Assembly (NCBI GenBank): GCA_024691145.1
Contig: JAILNW010000050.1
Coordinates: forward strand, 1-42,154
Source of the DNA: Lachnospiraceae bacterium
Lineage (GTDB): Bacteria > Bacillota > Clostridia > Lachnospirales > Lachnospiraceae
Reading direction: 5' to 3'
Length of the DNA: 42,154 nucleotides
Shown here: positions 33,195 to 42,115 of the stretch, one piece after another
How positions within the stretch are numbered: the stretch's first letter is position 1
Layout: the number at the start of each line of letters is the position of its first letter
Notes under the pieces: generated by a model
Told to the model about the DNA's origin: nothing
Database searches by the model: none
What the model saw: the letters and a program-made list of their open reading frames with translations, nothing else
Program-made: the position numbers and the translations under genes

Positions 33195-34799
33195 TTATGC
33201 AGAATAATTAACCTGATTTCCATTTTCCTGCATCATCTCTGCAAGAATTTCTTCCCTGATTTCCTGTGTATTAACAGTAATTGTTTCATCATCTACATAA
33301 TTACTTCTTCGTCTTTCCTGATGACGATTCTGTCCTGCTCCCGCTCCGCCTTCATTAAACATGTCACCTTCTGCTACCACGACTTCTATTGCATTTACTG
33401 TTATTCCCTGTTTGTCAAATCTTTCTTTAAGAGCCTCCATGTTAACCTCAAGTGCTTCTTTTACAAGTTCATTCTCTACTATAAACTTAGCAGAAACATC
33501 ACCATTCTTTGAAACAATGCTAAGATTAACTTTGCCTAAATTATGAGGATTTAAAACAACCTCCATACTGGTTGTTTCCTGACTCACATTAACTCTTATT
33601 TTATCAATTATCTGTGTGGCAATCTCTCTTATTTCTTTTACTTTTACAACCTCCTGAACCAGCATGTCATCCATATCTGCTACAGAATTTGTAAGATTAT
33701 CTAAAAATACCTCAAAGTTTTTATCAGATGTTTCTGTTTTAACTTCTTTTGTATCTTTCACATCTTCAGCTGTTCTTGTCACCATTACCTTATCAGCATC
33801 GTCTTGTTTATTCATATTGTTATTGCCATCAGAGCCACTGTACTGCTGTTTATTATTATCATCTTTTTTTACATTAACATTATTGTTTAAATCAGTTACA
33901 TCATCTTTTGATATTTTTTTATTATCAGTTTCTTTTACACTGTCATTCTTAATTTCAATTTCTTTAGAATCTGAATTAGCAGCTGTTTTTTCAACTTCAA
34001 TTTCAATTTCATTTGTTTTATTTGTAATAACAGTTGCTTTTTCAATTTCAGGTTCTGTATCAAAATTTGCTTTAATATCTGGCACCTTTACTTTGTCATT
34101 AACTGTATCATTTTCTTTAAACTGTCTTAAATTATCCATTGCCTCTTTTATGATACCTTCAAGTTCCTCATTTCCAACATCAAGCTTAACGGAAAAATCA
34201 CTATTTTCAACTAAATCCATTACTCTTGACATCTTGTCACAAAGATTTTCATTCGTCAGTATTGCCGAGAAATCCTCTTCTCCACTTACATTTACAACAA
34301 GTTCTTTAGCAAAATCCTGAACAAATAATCCTACAATGGATATACCCATTTCTTCTAAGGCCTTATCAAGTTCTTCATCGTCTATATCAAGTATATCTTT
34401 TATTTTTTCTCTTAAGTCATTTATGGATTCTTTTATTTCGCTTTCAATATTGTCAATATATTCATCAAGACTTTCAAAATCATATGAATCCTCTTCTATC
34501 TCACTGTCCTTAGCTGTCATATCCTGCTGATTATCTTTTTTGACTTCTTTTACCTGGTCATGCTTTTTACTTACATTATCATTTTTCTCTGTTTTTACAG
34601 TATCTTGCGTTTTTGTAATATCATTTGTTGTTTTCACGTCTTTTGAGACTGTTTCTTCAACTTTTCCAGTCTCACTTGATTTTGTTTCAACTTTTTTTAA
34701 CAGATTGTCAAATACGCCATCATTAGTTTTTTTCACCGTACTAGTAGAAATATTCAGGTTATTTGCAAATGTACTCTCTACAACTTTAGCTGTAGTCAT
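33195..34799 (-). CDS. fliK: Flagellar hook-length control protein FliK
   Basis: A 534-residue secreted ruler protein. Residues about 50-400 are low-complexity, acidic and rich in Lys/Asp/Thr/Asn (typical ruler part). The C-terminal Flg_hook domain (about 400-490: VSQETTSMEVVLNPHNLGKV and the following VNLSIVSKNGDVSAKFIVEN) acts on FlhB to switch substrate specificity. GGAGGAAGCGG precedes the ATG. Assigned by the C-terminal domain and by position upstream of flgD. Confidence 0.92.
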   Translation of the reverse strand: MTTAKVVESTFANNLNISTSTVKKTNDGVFDNLLKKVETKSSETGKVEETVSKDVKTTNDITKTQDTVKTEKNDNVSKKHDQVKEVKKDNQQDMTAKDSEIEEDSYDFESLDEYIDNIESEIKESINDLREKIKDILDIDDEELDKALEEMGISIVGLFVQDFAKELVVNVSGEEDFSAILTNENLCDKMSRVMDLVENSDFSVKLDVGNEELEGIIKEAMDNLRQFKENDTVNDKVKVPDIKANFDTEPEIEKATVITNKTNEIEIEVEKTAANSDSKEIEIKNDSVKETDNKKISKDDVTDLNNNVNVKKDDNNKQQYSGSDGNNNMNKQDDADKVMVTRTAEDVKDTKEVKTETSDKNFEVFLDNLTNSVADMDDMLVQEVVKVKEIREIATQIIDKIRVNVSQETTSMEVVLNPHNLGKVNLSIVSKNGDVSAKFIVENELVKEALEVNMEALKERFDKQGITVNAIEVVVAEGDMFNEGGAGAGQNRHQERRRSNYVDDETITVNTQEIREEILAEMMQENGNQVNYSA

Positions 34800-34813
34800 C
34801 CGCTTCCTCCTTT

Positions 34814-35569
34814 CTACTGATTATCAGAATATATTTTAGCTGTTACTTTAGCCGCAAATGCCGGTGTCATCTCATCCATGATTTCTGCTCTGTTTTTCTG
34901 TGCCATAATAGTCAGTATCTTACACACCATGCCAATACTTTCGTCTGCTTCTTCCAACGCTTTTGCCGCGTTTGCTGGTTCCATTTTGGCATATGTATTA
35001 GCTAACTCAACTATTTCCTGATCTGCATCTGTTTTTTCTACAACTTGTTTGTACAACCTTTCAGCATTTTCCGGCTCAATACTCTCATAGTACTTTTTAT
35101 ATTCTGTTATATCCGGTGCATCACTAGAAAAAACAACCTCTTGTTCAAACTCTTCCTTTAGTTTGACAAATTCTTTATAATCAGTCTCATATTCTTTTAA
35201 TTTTTTATTTTCCTTGTTAAGATTGTTCACTTTGGTATTTATATCGTCATTTTCTTTCTGAAGTTTATCTATTTTCTTCTGCAATTCTTTAATAACTTCA
35301 CAAGCTTCATCCATAGTTTCATATGGATAATCCTTTACTTCTTCATCTCTGTATTCTTCCTTTGGCAATATTTTGTTAATTACTGGCCAGTCTTTAATTA
35401 ATGGTCGCATAACATTACTTCCAAAGTCATTTATATCTAATTTTACCATCGCAATGAAACCAAGCAGAACTATAAGTGCAATTAACACAGAGAGTATTAT
35501 ATTAAGAATTACTCCGCCTTTAGTTAGTGTTTCATCATCATTCTTTTTTTTATCATCTTTTTTCCCCAT
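34814..35569 (-). CDS. MotE/YlxF-like coiled-coil protein (MgtE-N-like C-terminus)
   Basis: A 251-residue membrane-anchored protein: helix GGVILNIILSVLIALIVLLGFIAMV, a long coiled coil (about 85-150, LQKKIDKLQKENDDINTKVN) and a C-terminal MgtE-N-like helical domain (EIVELANTYAKMEPANAAKALEE ... MDEMTPAFAAKVTAKI). It lies between fliJ and fliK, the place of ylxF in Bacillus; related proteins (MotE) act as stator chaperones. The second ATG (35569) is chosen because GAGGT abuts the first one. Confidence 0.82.
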   Translation of the reverse strand: MGKKDDKKKNDDETLTKGGVILNIILSVLIALIVLLGFIAMVKLDINDFGSNVMRPLIKDWPVINKILPKEEYRDEEVKDYPYETMDEACEVIKELQKKIDKLQKENDDINTKVNNLNKENKKLKEYETDYKEFVKLKEEFEQEVVFSSDAPDITEYKKYYESIEPENAERLYKQVVEKTDADQEIVELANTYAKMEPANAAKALEEADESIGMVCKILTIMAQKNRAEIMDEMTPAFAAKVTAKIYSDNQ

Positions 35570-35583
35570 AATCATACCTCGCT

Positions 35584-36033
35584 TTACTGTTCATCTTTAT
35601 TCACAAACCTAAAACTTACTAGTTCATCATTTACTTTATCTTCTTCTTTTTTTATTTCCTCAAGAAAATTTTCAAAGGCCTTCTCTTTCATTTTTTCAAA
35701 GGTTTTTCTTTCTTTCATGGCTTCATTAAGTTTTTCTCTTTCTTCCTCAACCTTTTTTTCTGCCTTTTTTATTACAATCTTTTGTTCCTCCATTGCACGT
35801 TTTGTTATTTCAATGCTTTCATGGAGCTTTTTCATTTCCACAATGCTTATTACATCCTCATAACTTCTTTTTATTTCCTGTTCATAATAGTTCTTTTTTT
35901 CCTCAAGTCTTTCTAATTTGTCACATTCTTCTATATATTCTCTGTTAGCCATAGCAAAGGATGCCTTGCACTGTTCCTCAATTTTTTCTTTTATTGTTAA
36001 AATATTCTGAAGACTATATCTGAATACTGCCAC
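35584..36033 (-). CDS. fliJ: Flagellar export chaperone FliJ (GTG start)
   Basis: A 149-residue highly charged, all-helical coiled-coil protein fitting FliJ (stalk of the FliI ATPase ring): FRYSLQNILTIKEKIEEQCK at the start and repeated KKxxEEE heptads. The start codon is GTG, 3 bp after the fliI stop; GAGGAG, which are the last Glu codons of fliI, serves as ribosome binding site at 6-base spacing beyond TAGCAG. No alternative start gives a full family-length protein. Confidence 0.9.
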   Translation of the reverse strand: MAVFRYSLQNILTIKEKIEEQCKASFAMANREYIEECDKLERLEEKKNYYEQEIKRSYEDVISIVEMKKLHESIEITKRAMEEQKIVIKKAEKKVEEEREKLNEAMKERKTFEKMKEKAFENFLEEIKKEEDKVNDELVSFRFVNKDEQ

Positions 36034-36036
36034 CTG

Positions 36037-37350
36037 CTACTCCTCCTCAAAGAGATTGCATAACATCTCTATCTCATCTTCAAAACTGTATTTACTGTCT
36101 GTTGTCTGCATAAGATAATTATTTACATTATCAATATTATCTATAGCAAAGTCTATATTACTGTTTGAGCCTCTTTTATAGGCTCCTATATTGATTAAAT
36201 CCTCAGCATCTGCATATGTAGCCATAACATTTTTCATGGTTCCTGCTGCCTTTTTATGCTCTTTTGAGGCTATGCTGCTAAATAATCTGGATATACTTTG
36301 TAAAACATCAATTGCAGGATAGTGGTTTTTATGTGCCAGTTTTCTTGAAAGCATAATATGACCATCTAAAATACCTCTTGCAGCATCTGTTATAGGCTCG
36401 TTAAAATCATCACCATCAACTAATACTGTATAAATTCCTGTAATCGACCCTTTATCTGAATTACCTGCTCTTTCTAATAATTTGGGCATTTCTGCATAAA
36501 CACTTGGGGGATATCCTCTTGATATTGGAGGTTCACCTGATGCAAGACCTATTTCTCTTTGTGCCATTGAAAATCTGGTAAGTGAATCCATCATAAGAAG
36601 AACATCTCTCCCCTTATCTCTAAAATACTCTGCAATTGCAGTAGCTGTTTTTGCAGCTTTATTTCTTACAAGTGCGGTCTGGTCTGAGGTTGCAACCACA
36701 ACAACAGACCTTTTCATTCCTTCTTTTCCAAGGTCTTTTTCTATAAATTCTCTTACTTCCCTTCCACGCTCTCCTATAAGTGCAATAACATTAATATCTG
36801 CCTTTGTATTTCTTGCTATCATACCCATAAGTGTACTTTTTCCAACACCAGAACCCGCAAATATTCCAATTCTCTGGCCTTTTCCAAGGGTAATAAGACC
36901 ATCTATGGCTTTTACACCAAGAGGCAGAACCTCGGTAATTATTTCCCTTGACATAGGATCTGGAGGCATAGCTTCAGTAGGGTATGCTTCTTTTAGTTCA
37001 AGTTCTGAACCATCCAGAGGTCGTCCTACGCCGTCTAATACCATTCCAAGAAGTTCATCTCCTACAGGCACTTTAAAGGAATCATGTGTACACTTAACCA
37101 TGCTTCCTACACCAACGCCTTCAATATTTCCAAGAGGCATAAGAAGAACTCTTGAATCCCTGAATCCAACTACTTCCGCAAGTATCCTGTTCTTTTTATC
37201 TAGAGTTGTAATTACACATACATCATTAATATTGGCTTCTGGTCCAATAGACTCCAGAGTTAGTCCGACTACCTTAACTATCTTGCCATATTTTGTTTCA
37301 AATGATTTACTTAAAATCTCTTTGTACTTTGTTATATCAAGTTGCGGCAT
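36037..37350 (-). CDS. fliI: Flagellar export ATPase FliI
   Basis: A 437-residue F1-beta-like ATPase powering export of flagellar subunits. Walker A AGSGVGKST is at 165-173, Walker B VLLMMDSLTRF with Asp255 at 250-260, and the ATPase signature PPSVYAEMPKLLERAG follows. The C-terminus ends in Glu-Glu-Glu whose codons form the fliJ ribosome binding site. The start lies 13 bp after the fliH stop. Confidence 0.97.
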   Translation of the reverse strand: MPQLDITKYKEILSKSFETKYGKIVKVVGLTLESIGPEANINDVCVITTLDKKNRILAEVVGFRDSRVLLMPLGNIEGVGVGSMVKCTHDSFKVPVGDELLGMVLDGVGRPLDGSELELKEAYPTEAMPPDPMSREIITEVLPLGVKAIDGLITLGKGQRIGIFAGSGVGKSTLMGMIARNTKADINVIALIGERGREVREFIEKDLGKEGMKRSVVVVATSDQTALVRNKAAKTATAIAEYFRDKGRDVLLMMDSLTRFSMAQREIGLASGEPPISRGYPPSVYAEMPKLLERAGNSDKGSITGIYTVLVDGDDFNEPITDAARGILDGHIMLSRKLAHKNHYPAIDVLQSISRLFSSIASKEHKKAAGTMKNVMATYADAEDLINIGAYKRGSNSNIDFAIDNIDNVNNYLMQTTDSKYSFEDEIEMLCNLFEEE

Positions 37351-37363
37351 GACTACACCTCTT

Positions 37364-38167
37364 TTATCTGCTCATGGATAATAGTCTTAAATCTTCTATA
37401 AGATTTTCTAATTGCACATCAAGGCTGCAATCAATAACAGTATTATCGGTTTCAATAATACATTTATTTCTCGTCAGATTATCTGCAATATTAATCTCAA
37501 CACTTACTCCTTCTTTAAGATTTTCCATTATCTCATTCTTTTTATCATTAACAAATTCATAGTCTTCTTTTGCTACTCTGATTACATATGTATTATTATT
37601 AGGCGAATTAGAAAGAGCATTATTTATTAAGTGCATAATTACCTCTTTCTTATCATCAACAATAATCCCTGTAATCTTTTCAATAATAGAAGAAGCCAGT
37701 TCAACAAAATCAAGTTCAAATTTAGATATCTTCTCGTCTAATAAAATATTTTTATTATTATACTCCAGCTCCAAATTTTCTCTAATTTCGTTAATTCTGG
37801 CTTCTCCCTCAGCAATTCCATCATCATATCCAAGCTTATGTCCCTCATCATAAGCCTGTTGTTTTATACTGTCGTATTTTTCCTGTGCTTCATTTACAAT
37901 AGTCTCTGCTCTTACTGTAGCGGTATTAATGATTTCATCTGCCTTTTTTTCTAGCATCATCTTTTCATATTCAAGTTCCTGCTGTTTTTCCATAAAACTT
38001 TTTGTTATGTCTCTTATGGATTTTTCCTTAAAATCATTATCATTTTCTCCATCTACAGAAACTTCACTGTTTTCTTCTTCCTCATCCTGTATATTTTCAT
38101 TAAAATCAATAATTCGATTTTTTACATCCTCATTGCTTATGTTAGTGTACTTAATAATATTAGACAA
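37364..38167 (-). CDS. fliH: Flagellar export ATPase regulator FliH (TTG start)
   Basis: A 267-residue stator-like regulator of FliI. Long helices (about 55-135) with KADEIINTATVRAETIVNEA and the Gly-spaced block YDEGHKLGYDDGIAEGEA, then a C-terminal V-ATPase-E-like domain (LDEKISKFELDFVELASSII onward). The start appears to be TTG at 38167, 8 bp inside the 3' end of fliG, with GGAGGTG in the FliG RGGG codons 9 bases upstream. The next in-frame ATG is some 57 codons later and would lose much of the helix. Confidence 0.88.
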   Translation of the reverse strand: MSNIIKYTNISNEDVKNRIIDFNENIQDEEEENSEVSVDGENDNDFKEKSIRDITKSFMEKQQELEYEKMMLEKKADEIINTATVRAETIVNEAQEKYDSIKQQAYDEGHKLGYDDGIAEGEARINEIRENLELEYNNKNILLDEKISKFELDFVELASSIIEKITGIIVDDKKEVIMHLINNALSNSPNNNTYVIRVAKEDYEFVNDKKNEIMENLKEGVSVEINIADNLTRNKCIIETDNTVIDCSLDVQLENLIEDLRLLSMSR

Positions 38168-39182
38168 TTATATCGTCACCTCCACCTCTTGAGATAACAA
38201 TTTCACCTGCATCCTCTAATTTACGTACAACAGAAACAATCTTTTGCTGTGCTTCTTCAACATCTTTAAGTCTGATAGGTCCCATGTATTCCATATCTTC
38301 CTTTATCATATCTGCCAAACGAGAAGAAAGGTTTCTGAATATGACATTCTGTACATCATCCGTAACACCTTTAAGAGCAACAGCAATATCATTGTTCTCA
38401 ATTTCTCTGAGAATTCTCTGTATAGACTTATCATCAAGGTTAGCAATATCTTCAAATACGAACATTTTTCTTCTGATTTCATCAGCAAGATCTGGATCGT
38501 CATTTTCAAGATTTTCAATAATGTTCTTTTCAGTACTTCTGTCAACATTATTAAGAATATCAACGATAGACTCAACACCACCGACATTTGTGAAGTCCTG
38601 ATTAACAAGAGATGATAATTTCTTCTCAAGTACATATTCAACCTGTCTTATAACTTCTGGAGACGTACTATCCATGTTAGCAATACGTCTTGCAACATCT
38701 GCCTGTTTTTCATCTGATAACATAGATAATACCTCCGATGCCATAGCTGTAGGGAGATATGCAAGTATCAATGCTATAGTTTGTGGATGCTCATCCTGAA
38801 TAAAGTTAACAAGCTGCTGAGGATCTGTTCTTCGTATAAATTCGAATGGTCTTACCTGTAATGAAGCTGTTAACTTTCCAAGTATTGTTCTTGCTGTTTC
38901 CACACCAAGTGCTTTTTCAAGAAGGTCTTTTGCATATGCAACGCCACCTTCAGTAATATACTGCTGTGCAAGACATATTTCATAAAATTCATTTACTACC
39001 CCATCCTTTAAGTCTGGTGGAATACTCCTTGTATTAGCAATTTCAAGGGTAAGGGCCTCAATTTCATCTTCTTTTAAATGTTTAAATATCGCAGCAGATT
39101 TTTCCGGACCAAGTGAAATGAGTAATATAGCTGCTTTCTCTACCCCACTAATGCTTTCAATATCATTCGATTTTTTTCCCAT
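38160..39182 (-). CDS. fliG: Flagellar motor switch protein FliG
   Basis: A 340-residue C-ring protein that contacts MotA. Conserved N-terminal block AAILLISLGPEKSAAIFKHL, middle EFIRRTDPQQLVNFIQDEHPQTIAL, and torque-generating C-terminal region IRRKMFVFEDIANLDDKSIQ with charged residues typical of FliG. The ATG follows GGGGGAT located in the last fliF codons; 3 bp separate the genes. Confidence 0.97.
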   Translation of the reverse strand: MGKKSNDIESISGVEKAAILLISLGPEKSAAIFKHLKEDEIEALTLEIANTRSIPPDLKDGVVNEFYEICLAQQYITEGGVAYAKDLLEKALGVETARTILGKLTASLQVRPFEFIRRTDPQQLVNFIQDEHPQTIALILAYLPTAMASEVLSMLSDEKQADVARRIANMDSTSPEVIRQVEYVLEKKLSSLVNQDFTNVGGVESIVDILNNVDRSTEKNIIENLENDDPDLADEIRRKMFVFEDIANLDDKSIQRILREIENNDIAVALKGVTDDVQNVIFRNLSSRLADMIKEDMEYMGPIRLKDVEEAQQKIVSVVRKLEDAGEIVISRGGGDDIIV

Positions 39183-39185
39183 GTG

Positions 39186-40793
39186 CTATATCCCCCATTC
39201 ATCCTTAAGCCAGTTTCTAAGTAATCTCGCTGCCGCTTCTGGATTTTCATCAACAAAGTTTTCAATAACTCTTCTTGCATCAGATTTTTCATTGTATGCA
39301 ATGTCATCAAGATTGTTAACTTCAACAGAAGTAGCAAGTAATTCTTCTACAGATAATTCAGGTTCCAACTCTTCAACCTTAATTGGAGCTGTTCCTTTAA
39401 TTACTACAAATATAAGCATTGCAATTATTACTGCTAATAGTACAAGTAACAAATAATCTGACAATCCTCTTTTTGTTTCTTCTTTAAACTTAAATATAGG
39501 CTGCTGATAAGCTGTTATATTTATCTTACTTGCCGCAATACCTGTAGCAGCTGATACTGATTCAATTAAACTATCATCTACAGTCAGACTGTTTACCTTT
39601 TCAAGGTTATTATCTTCTATGTATTCTTCAAAGGTTGTTCCTTTAAGTTCGCCTTTTCCCTCTAGGGTTTCTTCACTATAAACCTTATACTTTGTTAATA
39701 CTATAGATACAGAGGAATCATTTGTATTTATAGCACCTATTTCCTTTTGTGTATTAGTAACTCTTACATTTGGCAGATATTCTATATCTGAATATTTTAC
39801 ATTACTTGCTGCCACGTTATTATCCTGTATTTCGTATGTTACATCATCATTGTTAGTATCAGTTCCTGGAATACCTACCGCACCATCGGTATTATCTGCC
39901 TTATATTCGTAACTGCTTTTATACACACCCTGATCTGATCCTTCAGCCGGAGTATACTCTGTATATAATTCTTCAACCACGTCCATGTCAAATTCAAAAT
40001 GAGGGATAACTTCTGCATCATCATATCCCTGTTTTATAAGGAGAATTCTTATATCATTTGCTCTTGTGTTGGTAAGTTTCTTTTTATAATCCTCAACACT
40101 GGCAAGATTTCCTGATGAATAAAGATCTGATGTTCCATCATACAGCACAACACCATTACTTCCTGTTACTCGGACATTTTCAACATCTGTATCAATTGCC
40201 GAAGCAACCATTTCAGCAATGGAAGCTGCTGCACTTTGTGGAAACTCATCAGTTGTAGTAAGAACAACGCTTGCGGAATGTTTTACTTCTTTGTTAAGTA
40301 TACTTACATCCTGATCTGATGTTGTAAGATAAACAACAGCATCTCTTATTCCGTCAAAACTCTTTATTGTATTTGCTAACTTATCCTGCATGTAAATATT
40401 GCTCTTAAGTTTTCTTTCTGACTCAGTTGTACTTAAACTGTTATCAAATAACTGTTCATATGTCATTCCGTTATTATCCAGTATATTATTAGATCCAAGC
40501 AAAAGTCTTGCTGCATCATACTTTTTCTCATCTACAGATACAACAGTGCTGTTATTAGATAATTTATATGCTATTTGCTGTTCTTCAAGCAAAGTTACAA
40601 CCTCATTGGTCTGCTTTGCTGTTTCACATGTAATAAGTTTTTTGTACTGTGTTCTTGTTAAGACATAAGAAAGCAAGAGTATTGTTAATAATACTCCTAC
40701 TAAAACACTTATAACCAAAGATTTTTGTTTAGCACTGTAATTGTTCCAAAACTCTAACAATCTGTCTCTTATTGCTTTTATTCTGTCAGCCAT
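39186..40793 (-). CDS. fliF: Flagellar MS-ring protein FliF
   Basis: A 535-residue protein forming the MS ring in the membrane. Membrane helices at about 23-45 (SLVISVLVGVLLTILLLSYVL) and about 440-465 (YLLLVLLAVIIAMLIFVVIK) enclose the extracytoplasmic YscJ/FliF ring domains. The cytoplasmic C-terminus (NFVDENPEAAARLLRNWLKD) binds FliG. The ATG at 40793, with AGGAG 9 bases upstream, is preferred over an in-frame GTG at 40799. A structured repeat element precedes the gene. Confidence 0.96.
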   Translation of the reverse strand: MADRIKAIRDRLLEFWNNYSAKQKSLVISVLVGVLLTILLLSYVLTRTQYKKLITCETAKQTNEVVTLLEEQQIAYKLSNNSTVVSVDEKKYDAARLLLGSNNILDNNGMTYEQLFDNSLSTTESERKLKSNIYMQDKLANTIKSFDGIRDAVVYLTTSDQDVSILNKEVKHSASVVLTTTDEFPQSAAASIAEMVASAIDTDVENVRVTGSNGVVLYDGTSDLYSSGNLASVEDYKKKLTNTRANDIRILLIKQGYDDAEVIPHFEFDMDVVEELYTEYTPAEGSDQGVYKSSYEYKADNTDGAVGIPGTDTNNDDVTYEIQDNNVAASNVKYSDIEYLPNVRVTNTQKEIGAINTNDSSVSIVLTKYKVYSEETLEGKGELKGTTFEEYIEDNNLEKVNSLTVDDSLIESVSAATGIAASKINITAYQQPIFKFKEETKRGLSDYLLLVLLAVIIAMLIFVVIKGTAPIKVEELEPELSVEELLATSVEVNNLDDIAYNEKSDARRVIENFVDENPEAAARLLRNWLKDEWGI

Positions 40794-40824
40794 AGTCACA
40801 CACTCCTATGAAAAAGAAATAGCA

Positions 40825-40889
40825 ACCTCTTGATTACTATTCGCTGAACTTTATTTCGCAGGTCACCTCTTGATTACTGCGAATAGTAA
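40825..40889 (-). repeat. Direct repeat with alternative inverted repeats between fliE and fliF
   Basis: ACCTCTTGATTACT occurs twice, at 40825-40838 and 40865-40878 (40-bp offset). TTACTATTCGC (40834-40844) is a perfect inverted copy of GCGAATAGTAA (40879-40889), and TTCGCAG (40855-40861) of CTGCGAA (40877-40883). The two stems use the same bases at 40879-40883 and cannot form together. In minus-strand mRNA the element lies just after the fliE stop and is followed by a T-rich run before the fliF ribosome binding site. Function unknown: possible processing, stability or attenuation signal. Confidence 0.6.
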
Positions 40890-40892
40890 CCC

Positions 40893-41234
40893 TTAAAATT
40901 GCATGTTCATGATTTCTTTGTATGCCTCCATTATCTTATCTCTTACAGCTACAGTGTATGATAAGGAGATGTTGGCTTTGTTCTGGGCAACCATAAGTTC
41001 AAGGGTATTGTCTTCACCCATTGCGTACTTTATTTCTTCTTCTTCTGCTTTATTAGTAAGTTCATTAGTTTCATTAATATTTTTTACTATTGAATCGAGT
41101 ATTGACTGAAAGCTCTGGCCATCTGAAGTTTTGTTAACAGCATTACTATTAGAACCTTTTGTAATATTAGTAAGCCAGTCAACAGAACTTGTTGACAATC
41201 CATTATTAATAGCATTAACAGGTATTATTGCCAT
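40893..41234 (-). CDS. fliE: Flagellar hook-basal body protein FliE
   Basis: A 113-residue rod/MS-ring junction protein, exported early. The C-terminal block EDNTLELMVAQNKANISLSY followed by TVAVRDKIMEAYKEIMNMQF is diagnostic. The frame extends to a GTG at 41243, but the ATG at 41234 has AGGTGG at better spacing. It lies between flgC and fliF, separated from fliF by a 99-bp gap with the repeat element. Confidence 0.95.
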   Translation of the reverse strand: MAIIPVNAINNGLSTSSVDWLTNITKGSNSNAVNKTSDGQSFQSILDSIVKNINETNELTNKAEEEEIKYAMGEDNTLELMVAQNKANISLSYTVAVRDKIMEAYKEIMNMQF

Positions 41235-41262
41235 AATTTCCACCTACTTTTCTATTTTATAA

Positions 41263-41703
41263 TTATTTTGTGTCGAGTTCTAGTGTTTTTGAAAGCATAG
41301 CTTTACTTGAATTAAAGGCTGTTACATTGGCTTCATATGCTCTTGAAGCATCAATCATGTTAGTCATCTCTGTAACAACATCAACATTAGGATAAGTTAC
41401 ATATCCATCCTCATCTGCATCAGGATGTGAAGGATCGTAAACCTTCTTCATATCTGTTTTCTTATCCTTTACAATTGATGTTACTTTAACACCCTTTCCG
41501 CTTTTACCCAAAGATGCATTAAGCACGCTGTCAAATCTGTTATTGGTTTTTTCCGAAAATACCACAGTCTGTCTGGCATAAGGTTCTCCATCTTCACCTC
41601 TTGTGGTATTAACATTTGCAATATTCTGCGATATAATATCAGTTCTTAATCTCTGTGCCGTCATACCGCTGGCACTTACATTTAATGAATTAAAGAAAGA
41701 CAT
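41263..41703 (-). CDS. flgC: Flagellar rod protein FlgC
   Basis: A 146-residue proximal rod protein. N-terminal signature LNVSASGMTAQRLRTDIISQ and NIANVNTTRGEDGEPYARQ, and C-terminal VVTEMTNMIDASRAYEANVT, match FlgC. GAGGAGGAATTAT precedes the ATG. It follows flgB by 28 bp. Confidence 0.96.
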   Translation of the reverse strand: MSFFNSLNVSASGMTAQRLRTDIISQNIANVNTTRGEDGEPYARQTVVFSEKTNNRFDSVLNASLGKSGKGVKVTSIVKDKKTDMKKVYDPSHPDADEDGYVTYPNVDVVTEMTNMIDASRAYEANVTAFNSSKAMLSKTLELDTK

Positions 41704-41731
41704 ATAATTCCTCCTCTCTAAGCCTCAAAAT

Positions 41732-42115
41732 CTATTTTATTACAGATGTGATTCTGCGAAATTCCTGTTTCATAGAGTCAATTAACGTATAATATCTAAG
41801 CTGGTTTTCTGCAAGATATGCATTTTCTGTATCAATATCTACATTGTTACCATCCAGCCTGTAACTTAGTGAAGAGGTATCTGTATAAACACTCTCATTT
41901 ATACTATCCAGTCTTATGTTGTTTATATTCTCATCTAAAGTTCCGGTTCTTCCAACTGCTGCCCTAAGAGCTTTCTCAAAACTCACATCCTGTCTTTTAA
42001 AGTTAGGAGTATCAACATTAGCAATATTGTTGGTAATAACCTCTTGTCTTGTCATGGCTGCCGATGAAGCCTTAGACAAAACATTAATATAGTTATAAGC
42101 ATTAGAAATTATCAT
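41732..42115 (-). CDS. flgB: Flagellar rod protein FlgB
   Basis: A 127-residue proximal rod protein. Typical block TRQEVITNNIANVDTPNFKR near the N-terminus and YLAENQLRYYTLIDSMKQEF at the C-terminus. The frame could start at a TTG at 42124, but the ATG at 42115 lies at better distance from AAAGG. It is the first flagellar gene visible; the operon promoter is probably beyond the window edge, since only 39 bases remain upstream. Confidence 0.95.
   Translation of the reverse strand: MIISNAYNYINVLSKASSAAMTRQEVITNNIANVDTPNFKRQDVSFEKALRAAVGRTGTLDENINNIRLDSINESVYTDTSSLSYRLDGNNVDIDTENAYLAENQLRYYTLIDSMKQEFRRITSVIK

Noticed and set aside
33664..34320. 218-codon plus-strand frame rich in Ser/Phe
   Set aside because: Antisense shadow of the low-complexity acidic part of fliK.
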